Positions 27,812 to 35,490 of a stretch of 64,000 nucleotides of DNA are shown here, in pieces (position 1 is the first letter of the stretch; each line of letters opens with the position of its first letter). This DNA is from Silvibacterium dinghuense. Lineage in GTDB: Bacteria > Acidobacteriota > Terriglobia > Terriglobales > Acidobacteriaceae. The position numbers and the translations under genes are program-made. A model generated the notes under the pieces. That model was given only the letters and a program-made list of their open reading frames with translations. It was not told where the DNA came from and made no database searches. The DNA lies in NCBI RefSeq assembly GCF_004123295.1, contig NZ_SDMK01000001.1, forward strand, positions 248,001 through 312,000, read 5' to 3'.

Positions 27812-29592
27812 GATGCGATATCTCCCTGCTGTGTTGCGCACATGCCGCGAAGCTCGTCGATGCTGTGCCGCTGTGTAAAAACAAGAAAGCTTTCGCAATC
27901 ACGGCGTTGTGCCATGTAACGGTCAAACAGCGCATGCAAAGCAGGAAGAAGATCACGGTACTTCATCGCGGGAAAGAGCTGACGGGCAATCGCCTGATCG
28001 CTATCCGCTCCGCCGCCAAGGTTCACCTGGTAGCCCTCGTCTCCGTCGACCTTCACGCCCATCAGGCCGATATCGCCGACATAGTGCTGCGCGCAGGAAT
28101 GAGAGCAGCCTGTCACATGGAGATTGACTGGCTGCAGAATGCGGAATGCGCTGTCGAGCGAGCGGGCAATCTCAAGCGCATGGCTCTTGGTATCGGCCGC
28201 CGCATACTTGCAGCCGCGATTCCCGGTGCAGGCGACCGTACCGCTCTGCACCGTGCCGGCGGAGATCTCGAGCCCCGCGCCCAGTAAGGCAGCACGCGCT
28301 TCATCGAGACACGCAGTGGGGACATTGGGAAGAATCAGGTTTTGCCAGACCGTCAGCCGGAGTTCGCCGCAGCCGAAACGCTCTGCGACTTCCGCGATGG
28401 CGCGCGCCTGCTCAACAGACAGCAATCCCACAGGGACACAAACGCCGATGTAGGAGAGCCCCTCCTGCCTTTGCGCATGCGTGCCAAGATGCCCCGCGCG
28501 ATCAACAGGACCACGCGATTCGCATTCTGAAGCTGCAACACGCAACACAGGAAATGCTAGCTTTTTCTCGGTTTCTTGCAGAAACCGTTCGACGCCCCAG
28601 CGATCGAGAAGGTACTTCAACCGCGCTTTTTTGCGGTCCGTACGATCGCCGTTTTCCGCAAAGACCCGCACCATCGCAGCCGCGACGGCAACCGCCTGCT
28701 CAGGAAGAAGCAACAGCCCACAGTCTGTCGCAAACTGCTTGTGGCCGGTAATGCCGCAGAGCAGCACGCGGAAGTAGATGCCTGCAGGCACGTTGCGGCC
28801 TTCCGCCACTCGGACCGCGACAAAGCCGATATCGTTGGTGTCAGCCAGTACGCTGATCACGCCACCGTTGTCGAAGGCGATATTGAACTTGCGCGGCAGG
28901 CCGAACAGATCGCGCGAATGCGTGATGTAGTTCTGCATCGCATCCGCATAGGGCTGCACGTCGAGCAGTTCCTGGGGATCGTAGCCGGAAATTGGCGAGG
29001 CGGTGATGTTGCGGATGTTGTCCGCGCCCGAACCGAGCGAACTCATGCCCAGCCTGCGAATACTGTTCAGCACATGCACCACATTCTTGGGCGCAAATTC
29101 ACGCAACTGGATATTGGCTCGTGTCGTCAGATCGATACGAGAATTGCCCCACTGTTCGGCAATCTGCGCAACGCCGCGCAGCTGCGCAGCCGTCATTACG
29201 CCGCCTGGCACGCGCATACGCAGCATGAAGGAATCCTGCGCTGGCGCGACATGGAACAGTCCATGAAATTTAAGCCGGAAGCGGTTCTCTGCATTCGGTG
29301 CTTCGTTGCTGGCTGCGGTCCGCAGCAGTTCATCCCACAGATCAAGCGGGTTGCTCTGGTACTTCCAAAGCTCTTCGGCGCAAAGATCGGAGACCGGCGT
29401 GCCGAAAAACATCTCTTCCTGCGGGGCGGCCAGATTCGCTCCAGTGCCGGGCTGGCAGGTCAGCTGTCCGGCGGCATTCTGGCCGACAAACGGGCGCTGC
29501 ATGACACCGGCAAAGAATCCGCGGAGATAGTTCTCCTGCTCCGCCGAAAAGGCGGATGACAGCGATTCGAGTTGTGACGGCATCGATGGCAT
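27808..29592 (-). CDS. nirA: Sirohaem/4Fe-4S nitrite reductase (NirA-type; sulfite reductase as alternative)
   Basis: 594 residues from ATG 29592, whose AGGAG lies 9 nt upstream; ATG 29598, two codons earlier, is only 3 nt from it. Two duplicated nitrite/sulfite reductase half-domains are visible: RANIQLREFAPKNV and a DIGFVAVRVAEGRNVPAGI segment, then a second copy with LRLTVWQNLILPNVP. The sirohaem/cluster Cys pairs are in ACTGNRGCKYAAADTKSHA and TGCSHSCAQHYVGDIG. It reduces nitrite to ammonium with six electrons, presumably from the CysJ-like protein encoded next (4-bp overlap). NirA and CysI share this fold; the nitrate reductase and transporter genes favour nitrite. It is the first gene of the leftward operon. 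Confidence 0.88.
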   Translation of the reverse strand: MPSMPSQLESLSSAFSAEQENYLRGFFAGVMQRPFVGQNAAGQLTCQPGTGANLAAPQEEMFFGTPVSDLCAEELWKYQSNPLDLWDELLRTAASNEAPNAENRFRLKFHGLFHVAPAQDSFMLRMRVPGGVMTAAQLRGVAQIAEQWGNSRIDLTTRANIQLREFAPKNVVHVLNSIRRLGMSSLGSGADNIRNITASPISGYDPQELLDVQPYADAMQNYITHSRDLFGLPRKFNIAFDNGGVISVLADTNDIGFVAVRVAEGRNVPAGIYFRVLLCGITGHKQFATDCGLLLLPEQAVAVAAAMVRVFAENGDRTDRKKARLKYLLDRWGVERFLQETEKKLAFPVLRVAASECESRGPVDRAGHLGTHAQRQEGLSYIGVCVPVGLLSVEQARAIAEVAERFGCGELRLTVWQNLILPNVPTACLDEARAALLGAGLEISAGTVQSGTVACTGNRGCKYAAADTKSHALEIARSLDSAFRILQPVNLHVTGCSHSCAQHYVGDIGLMGVKVDGDEGYQVNLGGGADSDQAIARQLFPAMKYRDLLPALHALFDRYMAQRRDCESFLVFTQRHSIDELRGMCATQQGDIAS

Positions 29593-29837
29593 GTGCATCC
29601 TCTCCTTTGAAAGGAACCGGTGGATACACGACGGCCTGAAGATCGCGAAGTCTGCAAAAACACGAAAGCCCCGTTACGAACGCAGGAGTTCCACACGCAG
29701 ATCAGCGGTGATCTCAGGCTCGTCGCGGAGCGCTTTTGTTTTCAGTGCAAAATTCAATTCTGGAGGAGCGGCGGACGCATCGAGGGGCCACGCTCACATC
29801 CGATTGCCATCAGCTGCCGTGGCTGACGGAATCAATA
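29593..29837 (-). promoter_or_regulatory. Long 5' leader of the nitrate operon with ANTAR-like hairpins
   Basis: From the predicted start (about 29837-29835) to nirA the transcript has about 240 untranslated nt. Near its 5' end CCGTCAGC (29829-29822) pairs with GCTGATGG (29814-29807), an 8-bp stem including one G-U, closing the loop ACGGCA plus a bulged C. A second hairpin, AGATC/GATCT (29714-29699), closes the hexaloop ACCGCT. Both loops have A at position 1 and G at position 4, the ANTAR-target rule. A weaker GC hairpin near 29685-29666 (CGTT/AACG core) with a downstream GTGTTTTT could act as terminator. The spacing of the two hairpins (about 90 nt) is longer than usual, so the structure is a hypothesis; the long leader itself is solid if the promoter is right. 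Confidence 0.4.
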
Positions 29838-29842
29838 CGCAG

Positions 29843-29871
29843 AGTATAGGGCCAGGATTCCTGCGATGCAA
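29843..29871 (-). promoter_or_regulatory. Sigma-70-type promoter of the nitrate assimilation operon
   Basis: On the minus strand TTGCAT (29871-29866), 17 bp, TATACT (29848-29843). Only one position departs from consensus in the -10 box, and spacing is ideal. It points at nirA, 250 bp downstream. Confidence 0.6.
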
Positions 29872-29904
29872 GCCCGATCGCAAAAGCAAATTTTCAAGTT
29901 CCAG

Positions 29905-29934
29905 ATCGGGTGGATTCATTCTCGTCCGCCCGAT
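29905..29934. promoter_or_regulatory. 10-bp inverted repeat ATCGGGYGGA, candidate operator
   Basis: ATCGGGTGGA (29905-29914) and TCCGCCCGAT (29925-29934) are mirror copies with one mismatch and a 10-bp spacer. A third copy of the core, GCCCGATCG, lies at 29872-29880 touching the -35 box. The array lies in the intergenic region between nirA and the HemD-GAF-ANTAR gene and could bind a DNA-level regulator of either. Confidence 0.4.
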
Positions 29935-30085
29935 ATCAGATTCCATGCACAAGAAAACACGGCTTTCTGTGCGTTTCTCTCATCTTTCCGGAAGCACACC
30001 CCACATACGCGACATAGAATGAAATTGATTCTCCTTTCATCATCTGCGATAGTTCACTCGACTCAACTACATTTTCTGGAGCTCT

Positions 30086-31750
30086 ATGCCGCACGCCACA
30101 TTCGATGGCCTTAGAGTACTGTCTCTGGAGACCCGTCGTGCGCGCGAGGTAGAAAAACTCATCCGGGCGTACAGTGGCGATCCCCTCGTCGTGCAGTCGA
30201 TGCGCGAGATTCCACTCAGCTCGAATACTGCCTGCATTGAATTTGGGAAGCGCCTCCTGGCAGGCGAATACGATGTCGTCATCTTCATGACCGGCGTAGG
30301 CGTCAGCAAGATGATGGAGGTGCTCAGTACCAGCTTCGACCCCGAAACGATCCTTGAGGAGTTGCGGAAACGCAAGATTGTCGCGCGTGGCGTGAAGCCG
30401 GTAGCAGCGCTCAAGGAGCTGAAAGTCCCGGTCACAGTGACCACATCCGAACCCAGCACCTGGCGTGAAGTCCTGGCGCTGATGGATCAGAAATTCGGCA
30501 GCGAGCTCTCCAGCTATCACGTAGCCGTGCAGGAATACGGGGCCACGAATCCGGAGCTGATCGCCGAGCTCGTGGATCGCTGCGCCTCGGTCACCAAGAT
30601 TCCTGTTTATCAGTGGGGCCTCCCCCACGACATCGCGCCGCTCGAAAAGGCCATTCACGAAATCATGGATGGATCGATCGATGTCGCGCTGTTCATGACC
30701 GCAGTGCAGGCCATCCATCTTTTTCACGTAGCGCAGGAGATGGGTGTCGCCGAAGAGTTACGCCGCGCGCTCAGCCATATCGTCGTCATCTCGGTTGGCC
30801 CTACCACCACAGAGGAGCTTCTCCACTACGGACTGCAGCCGGACTTCGAGCCGTCACGGCCGCGCATGGGCTTCATGGTGAATGAAGCCGCACAATACGC
30901 GCGCAAGGTGCTGGCCGCCAAGCGCGCGGAAAATGCCATCGATCCGGGCACCACGGCCGCAGAAGCCTCTCCTCCTCCGCAGTCGGTGGCGCGCACGCTT
31001 CAGCGTTCCGTTCCCCAGGTAGCGACCTCCACATCTACCATGGCCGGCTTTCGCGACGGGCTCGCTCCGCTTGACGTGCTGCAACAGGTCAGCAGCAGCC
31101 TCAGTTCCACAGATCCGCTGCATGTCGTGCTCTCGCGCATCGTCGTCTGCGTCTGCGCGATTGTTCCCTGCGATTCGTGCTTTCTCTATACGCTCGAAGA
31201 GGACAAACTGGTCCTGCGCGCATCGCGGAACCCTCACGCCGAAGAATTGGATCACCTTAAAATTTCCGTCGGACAGGGCGTTACCGGCTGGGTCGCCGAG
31301 CACCGCGAGCCCGTCTCCATCCCCGAACATGCCAGCGAAGACGTGCGCTTCGCGCCCTTCCGCAATCTCCCGGAAGACACCTTCGAAGCCATGCTCTGTG
31401 TCCCCGTGCTCTGCGCCGGACGCGTAGTGGGCGTGCTCAACCTGCAACATCAGAAGCCCTACTTCCATACCGATATGGAGCGCCGCCTGCTGGCTACAAT
31501 CGGCGTCCTGGTCGGTGCAGAAATTGAACGGGCACGGCTCGAGACTGAAAATCTCCAGCTCTTAGACCGCCTTGAGTCACGGAAGCTGATTGATCGCGCG
31601 AAAGGAATCCTGCAGCGCGATCTCAAGATATCCGAGGACGAAGCCTATCGCATGATGCAGAAGGAGAGCCGCCAGCGGCGGAAGTCCATGAAAGAGGTCG
31701 CGGACGCGATTGTCCTCTCGGAGAGCCTGCGCTCCTCCGCAAAATCCTGA
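30086..31750 (+). CDS. HemD-like / GAF / ANTAR three-domain protein, candidate nitrate-operon antiterminator
   Basis: 554 residues. Residues about 8-275 match uroporphyrinogen-III synthase (HemD) fold: RVLSLETRRAREVEKLI, DVVIFMTGVGVSKMMEVL, VAVQEYGATNPELIAEL, and VVISVGPTTTEELLHYGL. A linker (about 280-325) leads to a GAF domain at about 327-482 (VGQGVTGWVAEHREPVSIPE, FEAMLCVPVLCAGRVVGVLN). The C-terminus (about 489-546) is ANTAR, an RNA-binding antitermination helix bundle (SRKLIDRAKGILQRDLKISE, EAYRMM). CTGGAG lies 5 nt before the ATG. HemD-type domains occur in the actinobacterial nitrite regulator NnaR (with a winged helix), and ANTAR in NasR of Klebsiella. This combination, divergent from a nitrate operon, suggests an antiterminator sensing nitrate, nitrite or tetrapyrrole supply. 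Whether the HemD part is catalytic is open. Confidence 0.86.
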   Translation: MPHATFDGLRVLSLETRRAREVEKLIRAYSGDPLVVQSMREIPLSSNTACIEFGKRLLAGEYDVVIFMTGVGVSKMMEVLSTSFDPETILEELRKRKIVARGVKPVAALKELKVPVTVTTSEPSTWREVLALMDQKFGSELSSYHVAVQEYGATNPELIAELVDRCASVTKIPVYQWGLPHDIAPLEKAIHEIMDGSIDVALFMTAVQAIHLFHVAQEMGVAEELRRALSHIVVISVGPTTTEELLHYGLQPDFEPSRPRMGFMVNEAAQYARKVLAAKRAENAIDPGTTAAEASPPPQSVARTLQRSVPQVATSTSTMAGFRDGLAPLDVLQQVSSSLSSTDPLHVVLSRIVVCVCAIVPCDSCFLYTLEEDKLVLRASRNPHAEELDHLKISVGQGVTGWVAEHREPVSIPEHASEDVRFAPFRNLPEDTFEAMLCVPVLCAGRVVGVLNLQHQKPYFHTDMERRLLATIGVLVGAEIERARLETENLQLLDRLESRKLIDRAKGILQRDLKISEDEAYRMMQKESRQRRKSMKEVADAIVLSESLRSSAKS

Positions 31751-31895
31751 ATCACAGGATCGAACTTGAGGCCTGCTCCGGCCTCCATGATCCAGACTTT
31801 GAACATCGCCGCTCTCGTCCTTTACCAAAACCATGACGAACGGAGCCGCATGTGCGAGCATCCCAGTCAGGAAGACACATGAGCACGGCGACGCG

Positions 31896-33338
31896 ATGAA
31901 TTCTCCTTTACCCCCTACCTCTCTGCCTGCGATCTCCCCTTCGACCCGGCGGCTGCTGCCGTGGCTGGTCGCAGTTGCCTTCTTCATGGAGTCGCTGGAC
32001 ACAACGATCCTGAATACGGCCGTGCCTGCCATCTCGGCCGCGCTGCGTGTAGGCCCACTCAGCATGAAGGCCGTGCTGGCCAGCTATACGCTGGCGCTCG
32101 CTGTCTTCATCCCCATCAGCGGATGGGTGGCCGACCGCTTCGGCACGCGGCGAGTCTTCTCCGCAGCCATCGGCCTCTTCACGCTCGGCTCGCTGCTCTG
32201 CGGTCTCTCGACGAACATCCACCTGCTCGTAGCCTGCCGCGTGTTGCAGGGCATGGGTGGATCGATGATGGTCCCGGTGGGCCGTCTCACACTTGTGCGG
32301 GCCTTTGAAAAATCCGAACTGATCCGGCAGATGAGCTTCGTCTCCATCCCCTCGCTGGTCGCGCCGATGCTCGGCCCCGTCGCGGGAGGTCTCATCGTCG
32401 GCTACCTGCACTGGCGCGTCATCTTCTTCCTCAATATCCCAGTCGGCCTGCTCGGACTGGTGATGGTCTACCTGCATCTGCCGGATTTCCGTGAGGAACA
32501 CACGCATCCACTCGATGCCGTGGGCCTCATCCTCTTCGGTTCCGGCGTGGCGCTGCTTTCCTATGTGCTCGAGGTCTTCGGCGAGCACACACTCGGCGCC
32601 GGCGAAATCACCGGCATGCTCGTGATCTCGCTGGTGCTGATCCTCGGCTACTGGCTGCACGCGCGATCCATCGCCTATCCCCTGCTCGATCTCACACTCT
32701 TCCGCATCCGCACCTTCCGCGCCTCCGTAAGCGGCAGCTTCTTCACGCGCCTCGGCATCGGCGGCGTGCCGTTCCTGCTGCCGCTGCTCTACCAGGTCGG
32801 TCTTGGATATTCCGCCGTGCAGTCGGGCATGCTGATCATGCCGCAGGCCGTCGCTTCAATGAGCATGAAGGCTGTGATGCCGAAGGTGCTGGCGCGGCTC
32901 GGCTATCGCAATGTGCTGGTGTCGAATACGGTGATCATCGGCTGCCTGTTGCTGCTCTTCGCCACCATCGGCCTGCATACGCCGGTGTGGATGATCGTGC
33001 TGCTGGCCTTCCTCTACGGCGGATTCACCTCGCTGCAGTACACCAGTATGAACACGCTGGTCTATTCGGATACCACCGAGGAACAGACCAGCGCGGCCAG
33101 CTCGATCGCCAGCACCATGCAGCAGATGTCGGTCAGCTTCGGCGTAGCCTGCGCCGGCCTGGCTACGGCCTTCTTCCTGCCGCATGAAGAACATGCCTCG
33201 AACGTCAGCATGATCCATGGACTGCACAAGGCGCTGATCGCTCTCGGCCTGATGACGATTGTCTCGACATTGGTCTTCCGCAGCCTGCGCAAAGATGACG
33301 GACAGGCCGTGAGCCACCCGAAGGTATTTCACCCATAG
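31896..33338 (+). CDS. MFS multidrug efflux transporter, DHA2 (EmrB/MdtD) type
   Basis: 480 residues from ATG 31896; an in-frame ATG at 31833 would add 21 residues unlike the family start. About 14 membrane helices are expected. Motif A-like GWVADRFGTRRVF, motif C-like SLVAPMLGPVAGGLIVG (helix 5) and a helix-1 acidic site VAVAFFMESLDTTILNTAVP are typical of proton-driven DHA2 drug exporters. No membrane-fusion partner is adjacent, which resembles MdtD rather than EmrAB. It converges with dinB with only 2 bp between the stops. Substrate unknown. Confidence 0.9.
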   Translation: MNSPLPPTSLPAISPSTRRLLPWLVAVAFFMESLDTTILNTAVPAISAALRVGPLSMKAVLASYTLALAVFIPISGWVADRFGTRRVFSAAIGLFTLGSLLCGLSTNIHLLVACRVLQGMGGSMMVPVGRLTLVRAFEKSELIRQMSFVSIPSLVAPMLGPVAGGLIVGYLHWRVIFFLNIPVGLLGLVMVYLHLPDFREEHTHPLDAVGLILFGSGVALLSYVLEVFGEHTLGAGEITGMLVISLVLILGYWLHARSIAYPLLDLTLFRIRTFRASVSGSFFTRLGIGGVPFLLPLLYQVGLGYSAVQSGMLIMPQAVASMSMKAVMPKVLARLGYRNVLVSNTVIIGCLLLLFATIGLHTPVWMIVLLAFLYGGFTSLQYTSMNTLVYSDTTEEQTSAASSIASTMQQMSVSFGVACAGLATAFFLPHEEHASNVSMIHGLHKALIALGLMTIVSTLVFRSLRKDDGQAVSHPKVFHP

Positions 33339-33340
33339 CG

Positions 33341-34504
33341 CTAACCGGATGCCCCAGGTCTCGTTTCCTGCTCCTGGGATGGAAGAGACAGAGCTGCCGC
33401 TTCACTCGTTTCCTGAACCTCATCTCGAAAGAGCGGGAATTGCGGCTCCTCATCATCACGGAAATTACTGAGCCCCACGCCTGCAAGCCGAAAGAGCGGG
33501 CGTGCGGAAACATCGACGCGCTCGCGCAGGCTGAGTGCGATAGCTGCAAGCTCCTCTCCGGAAGACGGCGGCTGGGCAAGCGTCAGACTGCGGGTCATGA
33601 TGGCGAAGCCACTGGTCTTGAGCTTGAGGACCACGGTGTGGCCGATGCGCCCACTGCCCTGCGAAGCCTTCCACACCTTTGCAGCCAGCTCACGGATAAT
33701 CTCGCTCAAGTCCTCGAGCGGCAGATCACGCTCGAAGGTATCTTCCTTCGAGATCTGCTTCGACGGCCTCCCGGTGACAACCGGGTTGTGGTCGATGCCC
33801 CTGGCCAGCTCATACAGACGCGCTCCATAACGACCGAAGCGTCCCTCGAGCTCACTGAGAGACTGGTGGCGCAGGGCTCCGACGGTTGCGAGGCTCAGCT
33901 CGCGCAGCTTCGTCTCCATCACCTTGCCCACACCGGGAATGCGCCCCACCGGCAATGGCTCCAAAAATGCTTCGACCTCATCCGGCTGGATCACAAAAAG
34001 TCCATCGGGTTTCTTCCAATCAGAGGCAATCTTGGCGAGAAATTTATTCGGTGCCACGCCCGCCGAAGCAGTCAGGTTCAGCTCCTGCCGAATCTTTTCT
34101 CGAATCGCCTTGGCCACGCGTGTTGCCGTCGGCAGACCGCTCTTATTCTCGGTCACATCGAGGTAGGCCTCATCGAGCGAAAGCGGCTCGATCAGGTCCG
34201 TATGTTCTTCGAAGATGCGCCGCGCCGCCTGTGAAGCTGCGCGATAGCGGGTAAAATCCGGCGGGATAAAGATCGCATGCGGACAGAGCCGCTCGGCGGT
34301 CAACGCCGCCATCGCCGAGCGCACGCCGAATTTCCGAGCTTCATACGAGGCCGCACAAACCACCGACCTGCGCCCGCGCCAGGCAACCACTACCGGACGG
34401 CCGCGCAAAGCGGGATCGTCCCGCTGCTCCACCGACGCATAGAAAGCGTCCATGTCTACGTGCACGATTTTGCGGCCTGCAAGCATAGGTGCCAGCAGAG
34501 GCAA
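33341..34504 (-). CDS. dinB: DNA polymerase IV (Y family)
   Basis: 387 residues. The palm catalytic acids are in HVDMDAFYASVE and PLSLDEAYLDVT; the finger motif RGRPVVVAW and SYEARKFGVRSAMA are typical. The helix-hairpin-helix region IPGVGKVMETKL and a little-finger domain follow. The N-terminus is uncertain: TTG 34504 has GGAGG 3 nt upstream, and ATG 34486 is six codons later. Translesion synthesis with DNA damage response is the family role. No clear beta-clamp motif was identified; the C-terminal tail (PLFRDEVQETSE) is polar. It is divergent from the PD-(D/E)XK-like gene with a palindromic control region between. Confidence 0.93.
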   Translation of the reverse strand: MPLLAPMLAGRKIVHVDMDAFYASVEQRDDPALRGRPVVVAWRGRRSVVCAASYEARKFGVRSAMAALTAERLCPHAIFIPPDFTRYRAASQAARRIFEEHTDLIEPLSLDEAYLDVTENKSGLPTATRVAKAIREKIRQELNLTASAGVAPNKFLAKIASDWKKPDGLFVIQPDEVEAFLEPLPVGRIPGVGKVMETKLRELSLATVGALRHQSLSELEGRFGRYGARLYELARGIDHNPVVTGRPSKQISKEDTFERDLPLEDLSEIIRELAAKVWKASQGSGRIGHTVVLKLKTSGFAIMTRSLTLAQPPSSGEELAAIALSLRERVDVSARPLFRLAGVGLSNFRDDEEPQFPLFRDEVQETSEAAALSLPSQEQETRPGASG

Positions 34505-34523
34505 ATCCCTCCGCTTCCCATTT

Positions 34524-34537
34524 CGAATTATAATTCG
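34524..34537. promoter_or_regulatory. Perfect 14-bp palindrome between dinB and nuclease-like gene
   Basis: CGAATTATAATTCG is a perfect palindrome that also contains TATAAT in both orientations, in the 59 bp between the divergent start codons. A repressor bound here would cover both -10 boxes. A LexA-type operator is a natural guess because dinB is usually SOS-controlled, but the acidobacterial LexA box is not known to me. Confidence 0.45.
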
Positions 34538-34563
34538 CCTTCTGTTCGCCTATCATAAAATTC

Positions 34564-35418
34564 GTGATACCTGAACCGATCCCCGTCCCGGAAGGAATGA
34601 GCCTGCGAGATGAGCTCAACTTCCGCGCCCGGCTCTGGGCAAAGATGCATGGGTGCATGGCAGCCGAGTTGGGAGGAGAAGCCTCGAGCGTGCTGTTCGG
34701 CTGTAACGAAGCGGGCCGGCGCGACAATTTTCTACCCGAAGTCCACGCGGAGATTCTCGCCCGACCAGCCTGGGCCAGGCGGCTCGAAAAAGTCCACACC
34801 GCCTACCGGCGCTCCCGCGCCCGCGCCGACTGGCCATGGCGGGAGCTCGATGCAGCGGTCAGCTCGGACGCGTTACTGATGAATATCTTCTGCCACCCGG
34901 CATCGAGCAGGAATACCGCGCTGCATGCCCTGCTTGGCGAAGCGGCCGGCTCCGAACCGGAATTCGGAATCAGGCCGCGCACTCCGCTGGCCTCAGGCCG
35001 TGGCGACACAACGGAGATCGATATGCGCATCGGCCATCTTCTCGTCGAGGCAAAACTCACAGAATCGGACTTTCAAATTGCCCCGGAAAGGCTTATCCAT
35101 CGCTATCGGGATATCGAAGAAGTCATTGATATCGCATCACTTCCTCGCCTTGAGGATGGGCGCTTTCCGGGCTACCAGCTGGTTCGCGGAGCCCTTGCCG
35201 CTCATGCCACCGGCCTCAGCTTCGCCGTCCTGTGCGACGCCCGGAGACCCGACCTGATCGAGTCCTGGCTCCAGGTGCAGCGCTGTATCCGGCCACTCGA
35301 ATTGCGCATCCGCCTCAAGCTGCTCACCTGGCAGGAGATCGCTGCGACATTAGAATCCGGCCATCAGGGCTTCCTCGGAGCCAGATACGGCATCTTTCCT
35401 TCGAGCGATATACGCTGA
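34564..35418 (+). CDS. Putative PD-(D/E)XK-type nuclease-like protein
   Basis: 284 residues from GTG 34564 (ATG 34597 is an alternative). Residues about 145-175 show the PD-(D/E)XK core: TEIDMRIGHLLVEAKLTESD, with Asp in IDMRI and the E-x-K in EAK, and an upstream acidic helix. The rest has Arg/Leu-rich helices and ends without a DNA-binding domain I can name. It resembles PGN_0703-type putative restriction endonucleases, but no methyltransferase is adjacent, so a DNA-repair role next to dinB is equally plausible. The shared, palindromic intergenic region supports co-regulation with dinB. Confidence 0.6.
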   Translation: MIPEPIPVPEGMSLRDELNFRARLWAKMHGCMAAELGGEASSVLFGCNEAGRRDNFLPEVHAEILARPAWARRLEKVHTAYRRSRARADWPWRELDAAVSSDALLMNIFCHPASSRNTALHALLGEAAGSEPEFGIRPRTPLASGRGDTTEIDMRIGHLLVEAKLTESDFQIAPERLIHRYRDIEEVIDIASLPRLEDGRFPGYQLVRGALAAHATGLSFAVLCDARRPDLIESWLQVQRCIRPLELRIRLKLLTWQEIAATLESGHQGFLGARYGIFPSSDIR

Positions 35419-35447
35419 AGCTGCCTCCCCCGGCTGCCTTCCATTTC

Positions 35448-35475
35448 TTGCTGTCCCGCCGGGAACAGCTACAAT
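35448..35475 (+). promoter_or_regulatory. Candidate promoter of the ECF sigma operon
   Basis: TTGCTG (35448-35453), 16 bp, TACAAT (35470-35475), about 15 bp before the sigma-factor start codon, implying a very short 5' leader. Confidence 0.4.
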
Positions 35476-35490
35476 CGAGCTTGTCTTCCA

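Noticed and set aside
29680-29700. CGCAG direct repeats in the nitrate leader as a possible regulatory repeat
   Set aside because: Five-base repeats are expected by chance and do not form a hairpin.
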